DNA of 64,000 nt from DASSKP01 sp035695045 (lineage in GTDB: Bacteria > Actinomycetota > Actinomycetes > JAFAQI01). The notes under the pieces were generated by a model. The model was not told where the DNA came from and searched no databases. It saw only the letters and a program-made list of their open reading frames with translations. The DNA lies in assembly GCA_035695045.1 (NCBI GenBank), contig DASSEX010000028.1, forward strand, positions 1-64,000, read 5' to 3'. A program made the translations under genes and the position numbers. Positions 19,052 to 26,899 of the stretch are shown one piece after another (the first letter of the stretch is position 1; the number at the start of each line of letters is the position of its first letter).

Positions 19052-19561
19052 TCAGACCGGCGCGACGACCGTTACCGGCCGCAGGAAGACGAGGAGTGCG
19101 TCCGTGGTCGGGCCGGCGGTCTCCAGCGGGGCCACCAGGACCTGCATGGTCACCGGTACGTCGTCCAGGACCAGCGGGACGACCGAATGGGCTGCTGTCC
19201 CGCTCGCCGCTGCTCGCGCCAGCAAGGAGCGCTCGGCGTCGGGGGTCGTCGCGAAGGGGAACTGCTCGCGCCACCAGGCCTTCTCGGGCATACCTGGTCG
19301 AGCCGCGTCCCCGAGCAGGTCGCGTGCCGTCGCCGAGATCGCGACAAGCGCACCGTCGATCCCGACGAGCACGCAGGGCTGACGGGCGCGCCGCACGCAC
19401 TGCGCCCAGTCCGCCAGCTCGCCGGGCGCCGGCAATGGCGCGGCCTCGCGACGCCGCAGCAGCGGCATGTGGAGCTCGCGCACGCCAACCTCGCCCCGAT
19501 CGATGAATGGACTCCCAGTCTCCGTGCCGTGACCGGCCGCGTCGAGCAGCCGAACGGCCAC
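19052..19561 (-). CDS. Hypothetical protein with PAS-like features
   Basis: A 169-residue soluble protein from GTG 19561. CVLVGIDGALVAISATARDLLG near residues 70-90, followed by a helix and later strands VVPLVLDDVPVTMQVLVAPL and DALLVFLRPV, suggests a PAS/GAF-type sensory fold, although no cofactor site is evident. It lies divergent to the marR gene, with 85 bp between starts. The ribosome-binding site is weak, so the exact start is uncertain. Confidence 0.55.
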   Translation of the reverse strand: MAVRLLDAAGHGTETGSPFIDRGEVGVRELHMPLLRRREAAPLPAPGELADWAQCVRRARQPCVLVGIDGALVAISATARDLLGDAARPGMPEKAWWREQFPFATTPDAERSLLARAAASGTAAHSVVPLVLDDVPVTMQVLVAPLETAGPTTDALLVFLRPVTVVAPV

Positions 19562-19615
19562 CGGTGCTGCCGCCGGTCAGCCTCGTCACATCGGACTAGT
19601 CGCGATCAGGAATTC

Positions 19616-19642
19616 TTAGCAACGCTAATGAGTTATGCTAAT
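19616..19642 (+). promoter_or_regulatory. Candidate MarR operator
   Basis: TTAGC-AAC-GCTAA (19616-19628) is a perfect 5-bp palindrome, and GCTAAT is repeated at 19624-19629 and 19637-19642. AT-rich dyads like this stand out in ~70% GC DNA. They overlap the marR start region, fitting an autoregulated MarR that also silences the co-transcribed exporter. Confidence 0.55.
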
Positions 19643-20087
19643 CATCGTGCCTGCCTCCACCAGCCCCAGGGTCGACGCCGGCCTCGCCGGCGCGTTGCGC
19701 GACGCGGTCGGGCGGCTCAGCCGCCGGATGCGTGCGGAGCGCGGCGCGACCGACCTCTCCCTCGGGCAGCTCGCCGCCCTCCGGACCCTCGAGCGCCACG
19801 GCCCGATGACCGCGAGCGAGCTCGCGGCGCACGAGAAGGTGCAGCCGCCGTCGATGACTCGCATCCTCTCCGCGCTCGAGGCGCACGACTACCTCACCCG
19901 CACGCCGGACCCGATCGACCGTCGCCAGGTCGTGGTCGCCGCGTCGTCGGCCGGTCGCGCGCTCCTCGCCGAGGAGCGCAGGCGCAAGGACGCCTGGCTG
20001 AGCCAGCGACTCCGCGCCCTCGATCCCGACGACGTGGCGGTGCTCGCCGCCGCCGTACCCATCTTGGAGAAGCTCTCGCGCGCATGA
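19635..20087 (+). CDS. MarR family transcriptional regulator
   Basis: A 150-residue winged-helix regulator. The DNA-binding segment is GPMTASELAAHEKVQPPSMT with the wing DYLTRTPDPIDRRQVVV, typical of MarR repressors that release DNA on binding a small aromatic or lipophilic ligand. ATG 19635 lies inside the candidate operator; an in-frame GTG at 19647 (MPASTSPRV) is an equally good start and would leave the operator in the promoter. Its stop overlaps the MFS start (ATGA), so it probably controls that exporter. Confidence 0.92.
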   Translation: MLIIVPASTSPRVDAGLAGALRDAVGRLSRRMRAERGATDLSLGQLAALRTLERHGPMTASELAAHEKVQPPSMTRILSALEAHDYLTRTPDPIDRRQVVVAASSAGRALLAEERRRKDAWLSQRLRALDPDDVAVLAAAVPILEKLSRA

Positions 20088-21370
20088 CCGTCTTCCAGTC
20101 CCTGAAGGTGCGCAACTACCGCCTGTTCGCTTCCGGGCAGGTCGTCTCGCTGAGCGGGACGTGGATGCAGCGTGTCGCGCAGGACTGGCTGGTCCTCAAC
20201 CTCTCGCACAACTCCGGCACCGCCGTCGGCATCACGACGGGCCTTCAGTTCGCGCCCGTTCTGCTCTTCGGCATGTACGGCGGTGTCGTGGCCGACCGTT
20301 ACAACAAGCGTCGCGTGCTCGTCATCACGCAGGTCGCGATGGGACTGTTCGCCCTTGGTCTCGGCCTGCTCGACCTCAGTGGTGCGGTCCAGCTCTGGCA
20401 CGTCTACGCACTCGCCTTCGCGCTCGGCATCGCCAGCGCCATCGATGCGCCGGTCCGGCAGGCGTTCGTGACGGAGCTCGTCGGCCCGTCTCTCCTGGCC
20501 AACGCGGTGGGGCTCAACTCGGCGACGTTCAACGCCGCCCGGGTGCTCGGGCCGGCAGTGGCCGGCGTCCTGATCGCGGCGTCCGGAACGTCATCGGTGT
20601 TCCTCATCAACGCGACCTCGTTCGTTGCGGTCATCGCCTGTCTGCTCTTCATGCGCGAGGACGAGCTGTTCGTGGGCAAGCGTGCCGAACGCCGGAAGGG
20701 TGCCGTGCGCGAGGGTCTCGCCTACGTGCGCAAGCGACCCGAGCTCATGGCGATCATCGGCTTGGTCGGCGTCGTCGGGATGCTCGGCTTCAACTTCCAG
20801 CTGACGTCCGCGCTCCTGACGAAGAACACCTTCCATCGCGGCGCCAGCTCCTACGGCCTGATTTCGGCTGTCTACGCATCAGGGTCGTTGCTGGGCGCGC
20901 TCGCGTCCGCGAACCGCGGCCGGGTCGGTCGGCGCCGACTCGTGTTCATCGCGGCGGCGTCGTACGGCGTCATCGAGATCCTCGCCGGGCTGATGCCCAC
21001 CTACTGGACGTTCTTCGCGCTTCTCGTGCCGTTCGGCTTCGCCACGATGACTTTCTCGAACGCCGCCAACACGACAGTGCAGCTCGGGGCAGCGGCATCG
21101 ATGCGCGGCCGGGTCATGGCGCTCTACATCATGGTCTTCCTGGGCGGCACCCCGATCGGCTCGCCGTTCATCGGCTGGATCGCGCAGGTGGCGGGGCCGC
21201 GATGGTCGCTCATCACCGGCGGTATCGCGTCGGCCGCTGCCGCCGTCGTCGCCGCGCTCTATCTCGCGCGTCGCGAGCAGCTGCGCTTCGAGCCGCACCT
21301 GCTACGCCGGCATCCGCACGTGCACGTGCGCCCGACCGACCCGGCACCCGAAGAGGCTCTGGCCAACTAG
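20084..21370 (+). CDS. MFS exporter (EntS/transmembrane secretion effector type)
   Basis: A 428-residue major facilitator of about 12 helices. The start, FQSLKVRNYRLFASGQVVSL, and GGVVADRYNKRRVLVITQ (cytoplasmic loop 2-3) are typical of the MFS_3 exporter branch that includes enterobactin exporter EntS. Translational coupling to marR suggests efflux of a toxic compound sensed by that regulator. The C-terminus ends with a His/Arg-rich tail. Confidence 0.9.
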   Translation: MTVFQSLKVRNYRLFASGQVVSLSGTWMQRVAQDWLVLNLSHNSGTAVGITTGLQFAPVLLFGMYGGVVADRYNKRRVLVITQVAMGLFALGLGLLDLSGAVQLWHVYALAFALGIASAIDAPVRQAFVTELVGPSLLANAVGLNSATFNAARVLGPAVAGVLIAASGTSSVFLINATSFVAVIACLLFMREDELFVGKRAERRKGAVREGLAYVRKRPELMAIIGLVGVVGMLGFNFQLTSALLTKNTFHRGASSYGLISAVYASGSLLGALASANRGRVGRRRLVFIAAASYGVIEILAGLMPTYWTFFALLVPFGFATMTFSNAANTTVQLGAAASMRGRVMALYIMVFLGGTPIGSPFIGWIAQVAGPRWSLITGGIASAAAAVVAALYLARREQLRFEPHLLRRHPHVHVRPTDPAPEEALAN

Positions 21371-21377
21371 CGGTCGA

Positions 21378-22592
21378 TCAGGCTCTCGGTGGCGTCGCCG
21401 CCTGCGTCCAGGCGACGGCGGTCGCGGTCGGGAGCGTCGCGGTGACGGCGCCGCTGCGCGACCGGATCTGCAGCGGGTGGTCCTGCGAGACGTAGGCGTT
21501 GTAGTCGCGCTTGGGCAAGGTGCCGATCTGCACGGCGAGCAGGCCGCCGGGGCCGCGCGCGCCGAGGGTCGCTCCGGCAACGACCGTGGTCCAGCTGCTG
21601 CCCTGCAGCTCGACGAAGGCGTTGTTCGTGTCCGGGCCCTCGCTGCCGCACTCGTCGAGGATTCCGCCGAGCACGCCGAGAGGGCTGTACGACGGCGTCC
21701 GCAGGTCGCCGTCCTTGTAGGGCAGGGCGACCGACACATCGGTCTTCGTGTCGAGGTTGACGAGGTGGACCGACTGGCCCTCTGCGCAGGCGCCGTCCTG
21801 GCCCAGAGCGGTGACGAAGGCGGCGTGAGTGCCGTCGGCGGCCGACGTGGTCCAGCCAAGGGTGGGGACGTTCGTTCCCAGGAAGTGCAGCGGCGGAATG
21901 TTGCTGATCTTCACGGGTGACCCGGCAGTTGGGAGCAGCCAGAGTGTCGCCGGCTTGCTCCCGTCGGTCAGGTTGCCGGTCTCGACGAGAGTCTCGCGGT
22001 GACCGACGGCCCGCGCGTTGATCAGCTGCTTGAAGGTGGCGCGCCCTTGCGGATGCGCAACCAGCCTGGCGTCGTAGAGCACGTTCGCGACCGTCGACTC
22101 CTGTTGCTGTTCGACGACCTGCGCGCCGATGCCGGCGGCGTCGACGTCCCCGACGTTCACGTTGCGCAACGCATGCAGCTTGCCGGTGCTCGTGTCGTAG
22201 AGCTCGACCACCGTGGGGTTCTCGGAGCGTGACTTCAGATCGTTCCACTGCCACACGAGGTAGCGCCCGAGTGGTGACCAGCGTGGCTGCGAGCGCGCGT
22301 CCGCCGGGCCGACGAGTCCGGGCGGGCCCATGGTCCTGCCGGCGGCGGTGACGCGGACGACATACATGCTCTTGTTCGCGACGAAAGCGAGGCGGCCACC
22401 GCCGGTCGTCACGGTCGCCGAAGGAGTCGGTGTCGCGCCGGACTCCGTCGGGGAGGGCGACGCCGTCGTCGACAGCGATGGCGTCGGTGACGTCGCGGCG
22501 CTTCCGCCGGTCGATGCGGACCTGCAGCCCGCTGCCGCCAGTGCCAGCAGCACCGACACCGGCGCACCCGAACGGAGAATCATCCGCCGCAC
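21378..22592 (-). CDS. Lipoprotein with beta-propeller-like domain
   Basis: A ~404-residue exported lipoprotein. The lipobox LAAAGC follows a short signal (VRRMILRSGAPVSVLLA); I start at GTG 22592, with ATG 22583 as the alternative. After a Ser/Thr/Pro-rich linker of ~50 residues comes a repetitive beta domain with TolB-like blades (RLAFVANKSMYVVRV, RWSPLGRYLVWQWNDL, TPSYSPLGVLGG). It may be a surface sensor or binding protein; the ligand is unknown. It is divergent from thpR with 40 bp between starts and convergent with the MFS gene 8 bp away. Confidence 0.72.
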   Translation of the reverse strand: MRRMILRSGAPVSVLLALAAAGCRSASTGGSAATSPTPSLSTTASPSPTESGATPTPSATVTTGGGRLAFVANKSMYVVRVTAAGRTMGPPGLVGPADARSQPRWSPLGRYLVWQWNDLKSRSENPTVVELYDTSTGKLHALRNVNVGDVDAAGIGAQVVEQQQESTVANVLYDARLVAHPQGRATFKQLINARAVGHRETLVETGNLTDGSKPATLWLLPTAGSPVKISNIPPLHFLGTNVPTLGWTTSAADGTHAAFVTALGQDGACAEGQSVHLVNLDTKTDVSVALPYKDGDLRTPSYSPLGVLGGILDECGSEGPDTNNAFVELQGSSWTTVVAGATLGARGPGGLLAVQIGTLPKRDYNAYVSQDHPLQIRSRSGAVTATLPTATAVAWTQAATPPRA

Positions 22593-22632
22593 GTTAGCCG
22601 GTGGTCGCGGCAGCGGTGGTTGGCTGTGCGTC

Positions 22633-23205
22633 ATGGACGCGCTCAGGTTGTTCGCGGCCATCGACCCGCCGCCTCTGGTTCGTGCGCAACTGTCGGCGGC
22701 CCTCCCGCAGTCGGATGAGCGCCTGCGCTACGGCGCGCCCGAGCAATGGCACCTGACGCTCGCCTTCTACGGATCGGTCGCCGAGAGAAAGGTCGAGCCA
22801 CTCCGCGACGGCCTCGGTCGCGCGGTCTCCCGGTCGCGGCCGTTGAAGCTCCGGCTGGCGGGCGCGGGCACGTTTCCCAGGCAGTCCGCCAAGGCGCGGG
22901 TGCTGTGGGTGGGGCTGGACGGCGATGTCGATGAGCTGCGCCGGCTCGCCTCCCGCTGTGCCGGGGCGGGTCGCCACGCGCGCATCGCGATGGAGGCGCG
23001 CGCCTTCCGTGCCCACCTGACGGTGGCAAGGGCGCGTCAGGGATCTGTCGACGCCACCGAGGAGGTCGCCGCCCTGGCGGACTTCACGAGTGACTGGTGG
23101 ACCGTGGACGTCGTACGGCTCGTTCACAGCACGTTGGGCTCGCAGGTCGTTCACTCAACGCTGAGCGAGTTCGTTCTCGGTGCGACTGCGCACGGTGAAA
23201 GGTGA
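22633..23205 (+). CDS. thpR: RNA 2',3'-cyclic phosphodiesterase (2'-5' RNA ligase family)
   Basis: A 190-residue member of the 2H phosphoesterase family, which hydrolyses 2',3'-cyclic phosphates at RNA ends. Both catalytic HxT motifs are present: HLTLAF near residue 41 and HLTVAR near 128. The start RLFAAIDPP is characteristic of ThpR/LigT. ATG 22633 is chosen because the long in-frame extension upstream is antisense to the lipoprotein gene. Confidence 0.93.
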   Translation: MDALRLFAAIDPPPLVRAQLSAALPQSDERLRYGAPEQWHLTLAFYGSVAERKVEPLRDGLGRAVSRSRPLKLRLAGAGTFPRQSAKARVLWVGLDGDVDELRRLASRCAGAGRHARIAMEARAFRAHLTVARARQGSVDATEEVAALADFTSDWWTVDVVRLVHSTLGSQVVHSTLSEFVLGATAHGER

Positions 23206-23265
23206 CGGCGTTTGCCCGCTGATCTCTGATCGGCGCCGACAGACCCTGGCGCGCTGACGCAGGCG

Positions 23266-24237
23266 CTACCAGGCGTAGTGCTCCGGCGCTGTCTTGTACG
23301 GCGGCCAGATCTCGTCGAGCCGCGCGAGCGTCTTGTCGTCGAGCGTCACCTCGAGTGCCGCGACCGCGTCGTCGAGCTGCTCGATGGTCCGGGGGCCGAT
23401 GATCGGCCCTGTCACGCCAGGACGTGAGAGCAGCCAGGCGAGGCCGACGGCCGCCGGTTCGTGGCCGATCTCGGCGCACAGGTCCTCGTAGGCCTGGACC
23501 TGGTCCCGATGCTCGTCGAGGTAGTCCTTGGCCCGCCCCTGGGTGCGCCGCTTGCCCTCCGCCTCCTTACGGAGGACGCCGCCGAGCAAGCCGCCGTACA
23601 ACGGACTCCAGGGAATGACGCCGAGCCCGTAGTGCTCCGCAGCCGGCAGCACCTCGAGCTCGATCTCCCGGCGCGCGAGGTTGTAGAACGACTGCTCGCT
23701 CACGAGTCCCAGGAAGTGTCGTCGGCGAGCGGCCTCCTGCGCCGCGGCGATGTGCCAGCCGGCGAAGTTGCTCGAGCCGACGTACAGGATCTTTCCCTGT
23801 GCGCGCAGCGTCTCCATCGCCTCCCAGATCTCGTCCCACGGCGTCGAGCGGTCCACGTGGTGCATCTGGTAGAGGTCGATGTAGTCGGTCTGCAGACGCT
23901 TCAGCGATTCGTCGCACGCGCGCCTGATGTTGCGTGCGGACAGGAACGTGTCGTTGGGCCAGTCGCTCATGGAGCCGTAGAGCTTGGTGGCGATGACGAC
24001 CTTCTCGCGACGCTCGCCGCCCTGGGCGAACCACCTGCCGATGATCTGCTCGGTGACGCCTTCGCCCTGCTTCCAGCCGTAGACGTTGGCGGTGTCGAAG
24101 AAGTTGATGCCGTGCTCGATCGCGCCATCCATGATCCGGTGCGCGTCCGGCTCCTCGGTGACAGGACCGAAGTTCATCGTGCCGAGCACGAGGCGGGAGA
24201 CGGAGAGGCCGGACCGGCCGAGGTGGGTGTAGTCCAT
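23266..24237 (-). CDS. Aldo/keto reductase
   Basis: A 323-residue NADPH-dependent (beta/alpha)8 oxidoreductase. Catalytic tetrad residues are visible: Asp and Tyr in FFDTANVYG, Lys in VVIATK and His in YQMHHVD. The C-terminal GPIIGPRTIEQLDD provides cofactor contacts. It resembles the YajO/Tas-like subgroup of general aldehyde reductases. ATG 24237 has GAGG 8 nt upstream; a longer start at 24291 would read through the terminator hairpin. Confidence 0.93.
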   Translation of the reverse strand: MDYTHLGRSGLSVSRLVLGTMNFGPVTEEPDAHRIMDGAIEHGINFFDTANVYGWKQGEGVTEQIIGRWFAQGGERREKVVIATKLYGSMSDWPNDTFLSARNIRRACDESLKRLQTDYIDLYQMHHVDRSTPWDEIWEAMETLRAQGKILYVGSSNFAGWHIAAAQEAARRRHFLGLVSEQSFYNLARREIELEVLPAAEHYGLGVIPWSPLYGGLLGGVLRKEAEGKRRTQGRAKDYLDEHRDQVQAYEDLCAEIGHEPAAVGLAWLLSRPGVTGPIIGPRTIEQLDDAVAALEVTLDDKTLARLDEIWPPYKTAPEHYAW

Positions 24238-24257
24238 GCACCCAGCCTCACATACGG

Positions 24258-24293
24258 CGATGGGCCGCCCCGCTCGTGCGGGACGGCCCATCG
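24258..24293 (-). terminator. Hairpin terminator after the secreted-protein gene
   Basis: CGATGGGCCG (24258-24267) pairs with CGGCCCATCG (24284-24293) and CCCGC (24269-24273) with GCGGG (24278-24282), one C/A mismatch, loop TCGT: a 15-pair stem between the secreted-protein gene and the aldo/keto reductase gene. No U-tract. Confidence 0.7.
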
Positions 24294-24312
24294 TGGCCGA
24301 GGGGGTGGACGG

Positions 24313-24864
24313 TCAGCCCTGACCCTGGTCGTGCGGCACGGTGACGGTGAGCGTCGCCATCCCGGAGTCGCCCGGGTTGGGCACGGAGCCGCCCGTCTGC
24401 TCGGTGCAGCTGACCGTGATGGTGTAGGTGCGGCCACTCTGCATGAGGCCGGACCTTTCGGCGCGGACCGAGGCGGTCGTCGTCGCGGTCTGGCCCTCGG
24501 CCGACGTCGCCGAGTTGCCGACGCCGCCCCAGTCGAGGCCCTGCTGGGCGGTGGGCTGGCCTGAGCCCTGGAGCTCGCCACTGCCGTCGGCCCCCGCCTG
24601 GTCGTCGACCACGGAGTCGACGGTGATCGTGGTCGTGTCGGACGTGTTCGGGTTGTCGGCGGGTGCGGTGTAGTTGATCGTGACCGTCTGCATCTTGTGG
24701 TTCGGCGGCCAGATGCTGGTCGGGCTCCAGGTCACGGTGCCGTCCGCACAACCGGTCGATCCGTTTCCGCCTGAGGCGAGGTGCTGGCTCGCCGATGCCG
24801 GGATCGCCAGAGCGATCCCGATGAGCGCGGCACTGGTCAGGGCGATGCGCTTGCTGGTCTTCAC
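24313..24864 (-). CDS. Small secreted protein
   Basis: A ~183-residue exported protein. GTG 24864 has GGAGG four bases upstream and gives the signal MKTSKRIALTSAALIGIALA ending at PASAS; ATG 24879 is the alternative. The mature part begins with a cysteine-bearing segment and IWPPNHKMQTVTINY, a motif I know from the start of Ig-like beta-sandwich domains in secreted bacterial proteins. A second cysteine (VSCTEQ) may pair with the first. Role unknown. Confidence 0.72.
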   Translation of the reverse strand: MKTSKRIALTSAALIGIALAIPASASQHLASGGNGSTGCADGTVTWSPTSIWPPNHKMQTVTINYTAPADNPNTSDTTTITVDSVVDDQAGADGSGELQGSGQPTAQQGLDWGGVGNSATSAEGQTATTTASVRAERSGLMQSGRTYTITVSCTEQTGGSVPNPGDSGMATLTVTVPHDQGQG

Positions 24865-24995
24865 GCGTCCTCCGGTCATCGGCCGCCCGCGGTCTGGACG
24901 GCGAGGTCGCGTGCATGTTTCGCTCTCGGCTCGAGATCTCCTACCGTGTCGTCGAAGTAACTTTCCGCTTACCTTCCCGCCACCCTGGGTGAGAC

Positions 24996-25955
24996 TCAGG
25001 CCGCCTGTCGCCGGTAGTAGTCCCTCCAGATGAGCCGGTGCACCGGGATCCACCGTGGAATGGACCGGACGCCCGGGATGAACGGGATGAGGATGAACAG
25101 CAGCGTCAGCAGCATCATCAATGCCCAGACCAGCGCGTCGGCGTTGCCGGACGTCGAGAACGGCTTGACCTGGTACCAGAAGGTGTAGAGCCACAGCCAG
25201 GCCTGACCGGGGTAGTTGCCGGTCTCGTTCATCATTCCCCACTGGTCGCCGCCGAGGTGCTGCGCGCGTGCCTGGTCCTCCAGGAAGGCGCCGTCGGCGA
25301 TGAACAGCAGTGGCTTGGTGTAGTTGGTCTGGAAGAAGTTGCCCTGGGACAGCAACGCTCCGTCGAGCCCACCCGACTGCGCCATCCGCAACAGCGCTTG
25401 CAGCATGACCGGGACCGGCCCGAAGTCACCCGCTGTGACCTTGCTCGGGTCGCCGCCGGCCTTCGTCAACGCGTCGTCATATGCCGACGCCCACTTGTTC
25501 TGCTGCTCGCTTCCCGCTGCTCGCCAGGTCGACAACGCCGAAGTCAGTGCGGCATCACCGGGTACGCCGGACAGCGGCCGGACGACGAAGTCGTTGACGG
25601 TGTCGATCGGATGCGTGACGCCGAGCCAGTTCTGCGGCGCGATCGGCCCGATCTTCTGGGCCGCCGACGGATCGTGTGTGTAGGGAGCGCCGTAGGTCGC
25701 CGTCCCACTCGTCCCGTCGAGCTCCTGGGCGGCTGTCGCGACGAAGTCGTTGGCGTCGGCGCGGGCCCACCGCGAGATGTTGATCTGCTTCTCGTCCGGC
25801 GACGAGAACAGCGCCGCAAGGCCCGCGGTCAGGAGTGCGACGACGACAAGCGCGATGACGAACTCCTTGACCAGGTCGTACTCCCTGGTCTCGCCGGCCC
25901 ACTTGGTCGCGGCAACCTCACGCGTCTCTGCCCGGTGGGTCGTCAGGGCGCTCAT
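24996..25955 (-). CDS. Membrane subunit of cytochrome b operon, unknown family
   Basis: A 319-residue protein with one helix near residues 28-50 (EFVIALVVVALLTAGLAAL), a ~190-residue extracytoplasmic region (containing RWARADANDFVATAAQELDG and VPVMLQALLRM) and a C-terminal hydrophobic segment (VWALMMLLTLLFILIPFIPG) ending in a basic tail. It is translationally coupled to the cytochrome b gene (TGATG). The C-terminal part sits where subunit IV would in a split cytochrome b6f-like complex, but I see no Q-site PEWY-type motif, so homology is not claimed. Confidence 0.65.
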   Translation of the reverse strand: MSALTTHRAETREVAATKWAGETREYDLVKEFVIALVVVALLTAGLAALFSSPDEKQINISRWARADANDFVATAAQELDGTSGTATYGAPYTHDPSAAQKIGPIAPQNWLGVTHPIDTVNDFVVRPLSGVPGDAALTSALSTWRAAGSEQQNKWASAYDDALTKAGGDPSKVTAGDFGPVPVMLQALLRMAQSGGLDGALLSQGNFFQTNYTKPLLFIADGAFLEDQARAQHLGGDQWGMMNETGNYPGQAWLWLYTFWYQVKPFSTSGNADALVWALMMLLTLLFILIPFIPGVRSIPRWIPVHRLIWRDYYRRQAA

Positions 25956-26593
25956 CACTGCACCTGCTCCGGGACGCGAACCGGTTCGGCGTCGATCGGA
26001 GGTACGACGCCCTTGCGCCGGACCTGCAGGATGTGAATGACGACGATCACGCCGACGATCAGCGGCAGCAGCACGATGTGCCACATGAGCATCTGGCCGA
26101 AGTCGGTCACGTTGAAGAACGCGCCGATGCCGACGGAGTTGAGACCGTCCTTCGCCTGCGTGCTGATCCACTGCGAGTCGAAGTTCGACTGCACGAGGTA
26201 GCCGGTGAACGCGGTGCCGATCGAGCCCATGAAGCACAACGCTCCGGTGATCCACGTCAGCGCGCGCTTGCCGCGCCAGGCGGCCATGAAGAACTTCCCC
26301 CACAGGTGGATGACCATGAAGGCCATGAACAGCTCGACGCTCCACAGGTGCAGGCTGTTGACGTAGTGGCCGGCGCTCGAGGCGTGCCACCACTGCGGCC
26401 CCTTGAGCGCGAGGATCCCGCCGGAGATCAGCACCACGATCAGTGCCGCCAGGGTCAGCACGCCGAAGACGTAGATCCATGACTGCACGTAGACCGGCTG
26501 GCGTTCCGGGAGGAGCTCGTCCGGCGGGAACGCGCTCACCGCGCGTCCGCGCAGCCGCGCGGTCCAGTTGGTGGGAGCCGTCGGCGCGGTCAT
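25955..26593 (-). CDS. Cytochrome b (b6-like, N-terminal-domain type)
   Basis: A 212-residue membrane protein with four main helices. Two histidine pairs, one in HLWSVELFMAFMVIH and one in HIVLLPLIVGVIVVIH, have the 14-15-residue spacing of bis-heme b ligation in cytochrome b/b6. The family transfers electrons between quinol and two b hemes. The N-terminal ~45 residues are cytoplasmic. No Rieske, c1 or subunit IV gene is nearby, so this is not the main bcc complex. It is the second of three coupled genes; the upstream DosR-like box suggests hypoxia control. Confidence 0.82.
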   Translation of the reverse strand: MTAPTAPTNWTARLRGRAVSAFPPDELLPERQPVYVQSWIYVFGVLTLAALIVVLISGGILALKGPQWWHASSAGHYVNSLHLWSVELFMAFMVIHLWGKFFMAAWRGKRALTWITGALCFMGSIGTAFTGYLVQSNFDSQWISTQAKDGLNSVGIGAFFNVTDFGQMLMWHIVLLPLIVGVIVVIHILQVRRKGVVPPIDAEPVRVPEQVQ

Positions 26594-26760
26594 CGCCGCC
26601 CACGACCCTTCGGGAACGGCACGACGAGCGCCGCCACGAACAGGGCGATCATGATCAGGATCACGACCAGGTTGGCCACCGAGATCTGGATGACCCCCCA
26701 GTGGATGTAGCTGCCGGTCCCGTTGAGGTTCGGTCCGGCCAGCAATGAAGCCGCGCCCAT
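26590..26760 (-). CDS. 56-residue single-helix membrane protein, first gene of cytochrome b operon
   Basis: A short gene with a strong ribosome-binding site (AGGAGGTG, 4 nt before ATG 26760). The protein starts MGAASLLAGPNLNGTG, has one helix (ISVANLVVILIMIALFVAAL) and ends basic (VPFPKGRGRR). Its stop overlaps the cytochrome b start (ATGA at 26593-26590), which supports it being real. Single-helix small subunits are common in cytochrome b complexes. No named family is recognised. Confidence 0.75.
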   Translation of the reverse strand: MGAASLLAGPNLNGTGSYIHWGVIQISVANLVVILIMIALFVAALVVPFPKGRGRR

Positions 26761-26850
26761 GGGGCACCTCCTGCAGACGCGCCGGTCGACGCGTTTGCTG
26801 AAGGGTCGTCCAACGACGGGCTGCGGAGAAGTGGCTTACGTACCCAGACC

Positions 26851-26870
26851 GCCGGGACTTAGGTCCCGGC
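26851..26870 (-). promoter_or_regulatory. DosR/DevR-type operator upstream of the cytochrome b operon
   Basis: GCCGGGACTTAGGTCCCGGC is a 20-bp palindrome with one mismatch between the half-sites. Its core GGGACT-TA-GGTCCC matches the M. tuberculosis DosR consensus core GGGACT-WW-AGTCCC at 13 of 14 positions. It lies 91 bp upstream of the operon's first ATG; the gene on the other side (serC) ends here, so only the cytochrome operon can be its target. A TACGTA -10-like box follows at 26841-26836. Confidence 0.75.
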
Positions 26871-26899
26871 TCTTCCTGGTCACAACGGGCGGTGCAGGC

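Noticed and set aside
18314..20083. Very long open frame running into the MFS exporter on the plus strand
   Set aside because: It is antisense to the YbjQ, MaoC and PAS-like genes and then out of frame with marR; only the MFS part is real.
24996..25955. Cytochrome b6f subunit IV assignment
   Set aside because: No PEWY-like quinol-site motif and a large external domain absent from subunit IV; only the gene order suggests it.
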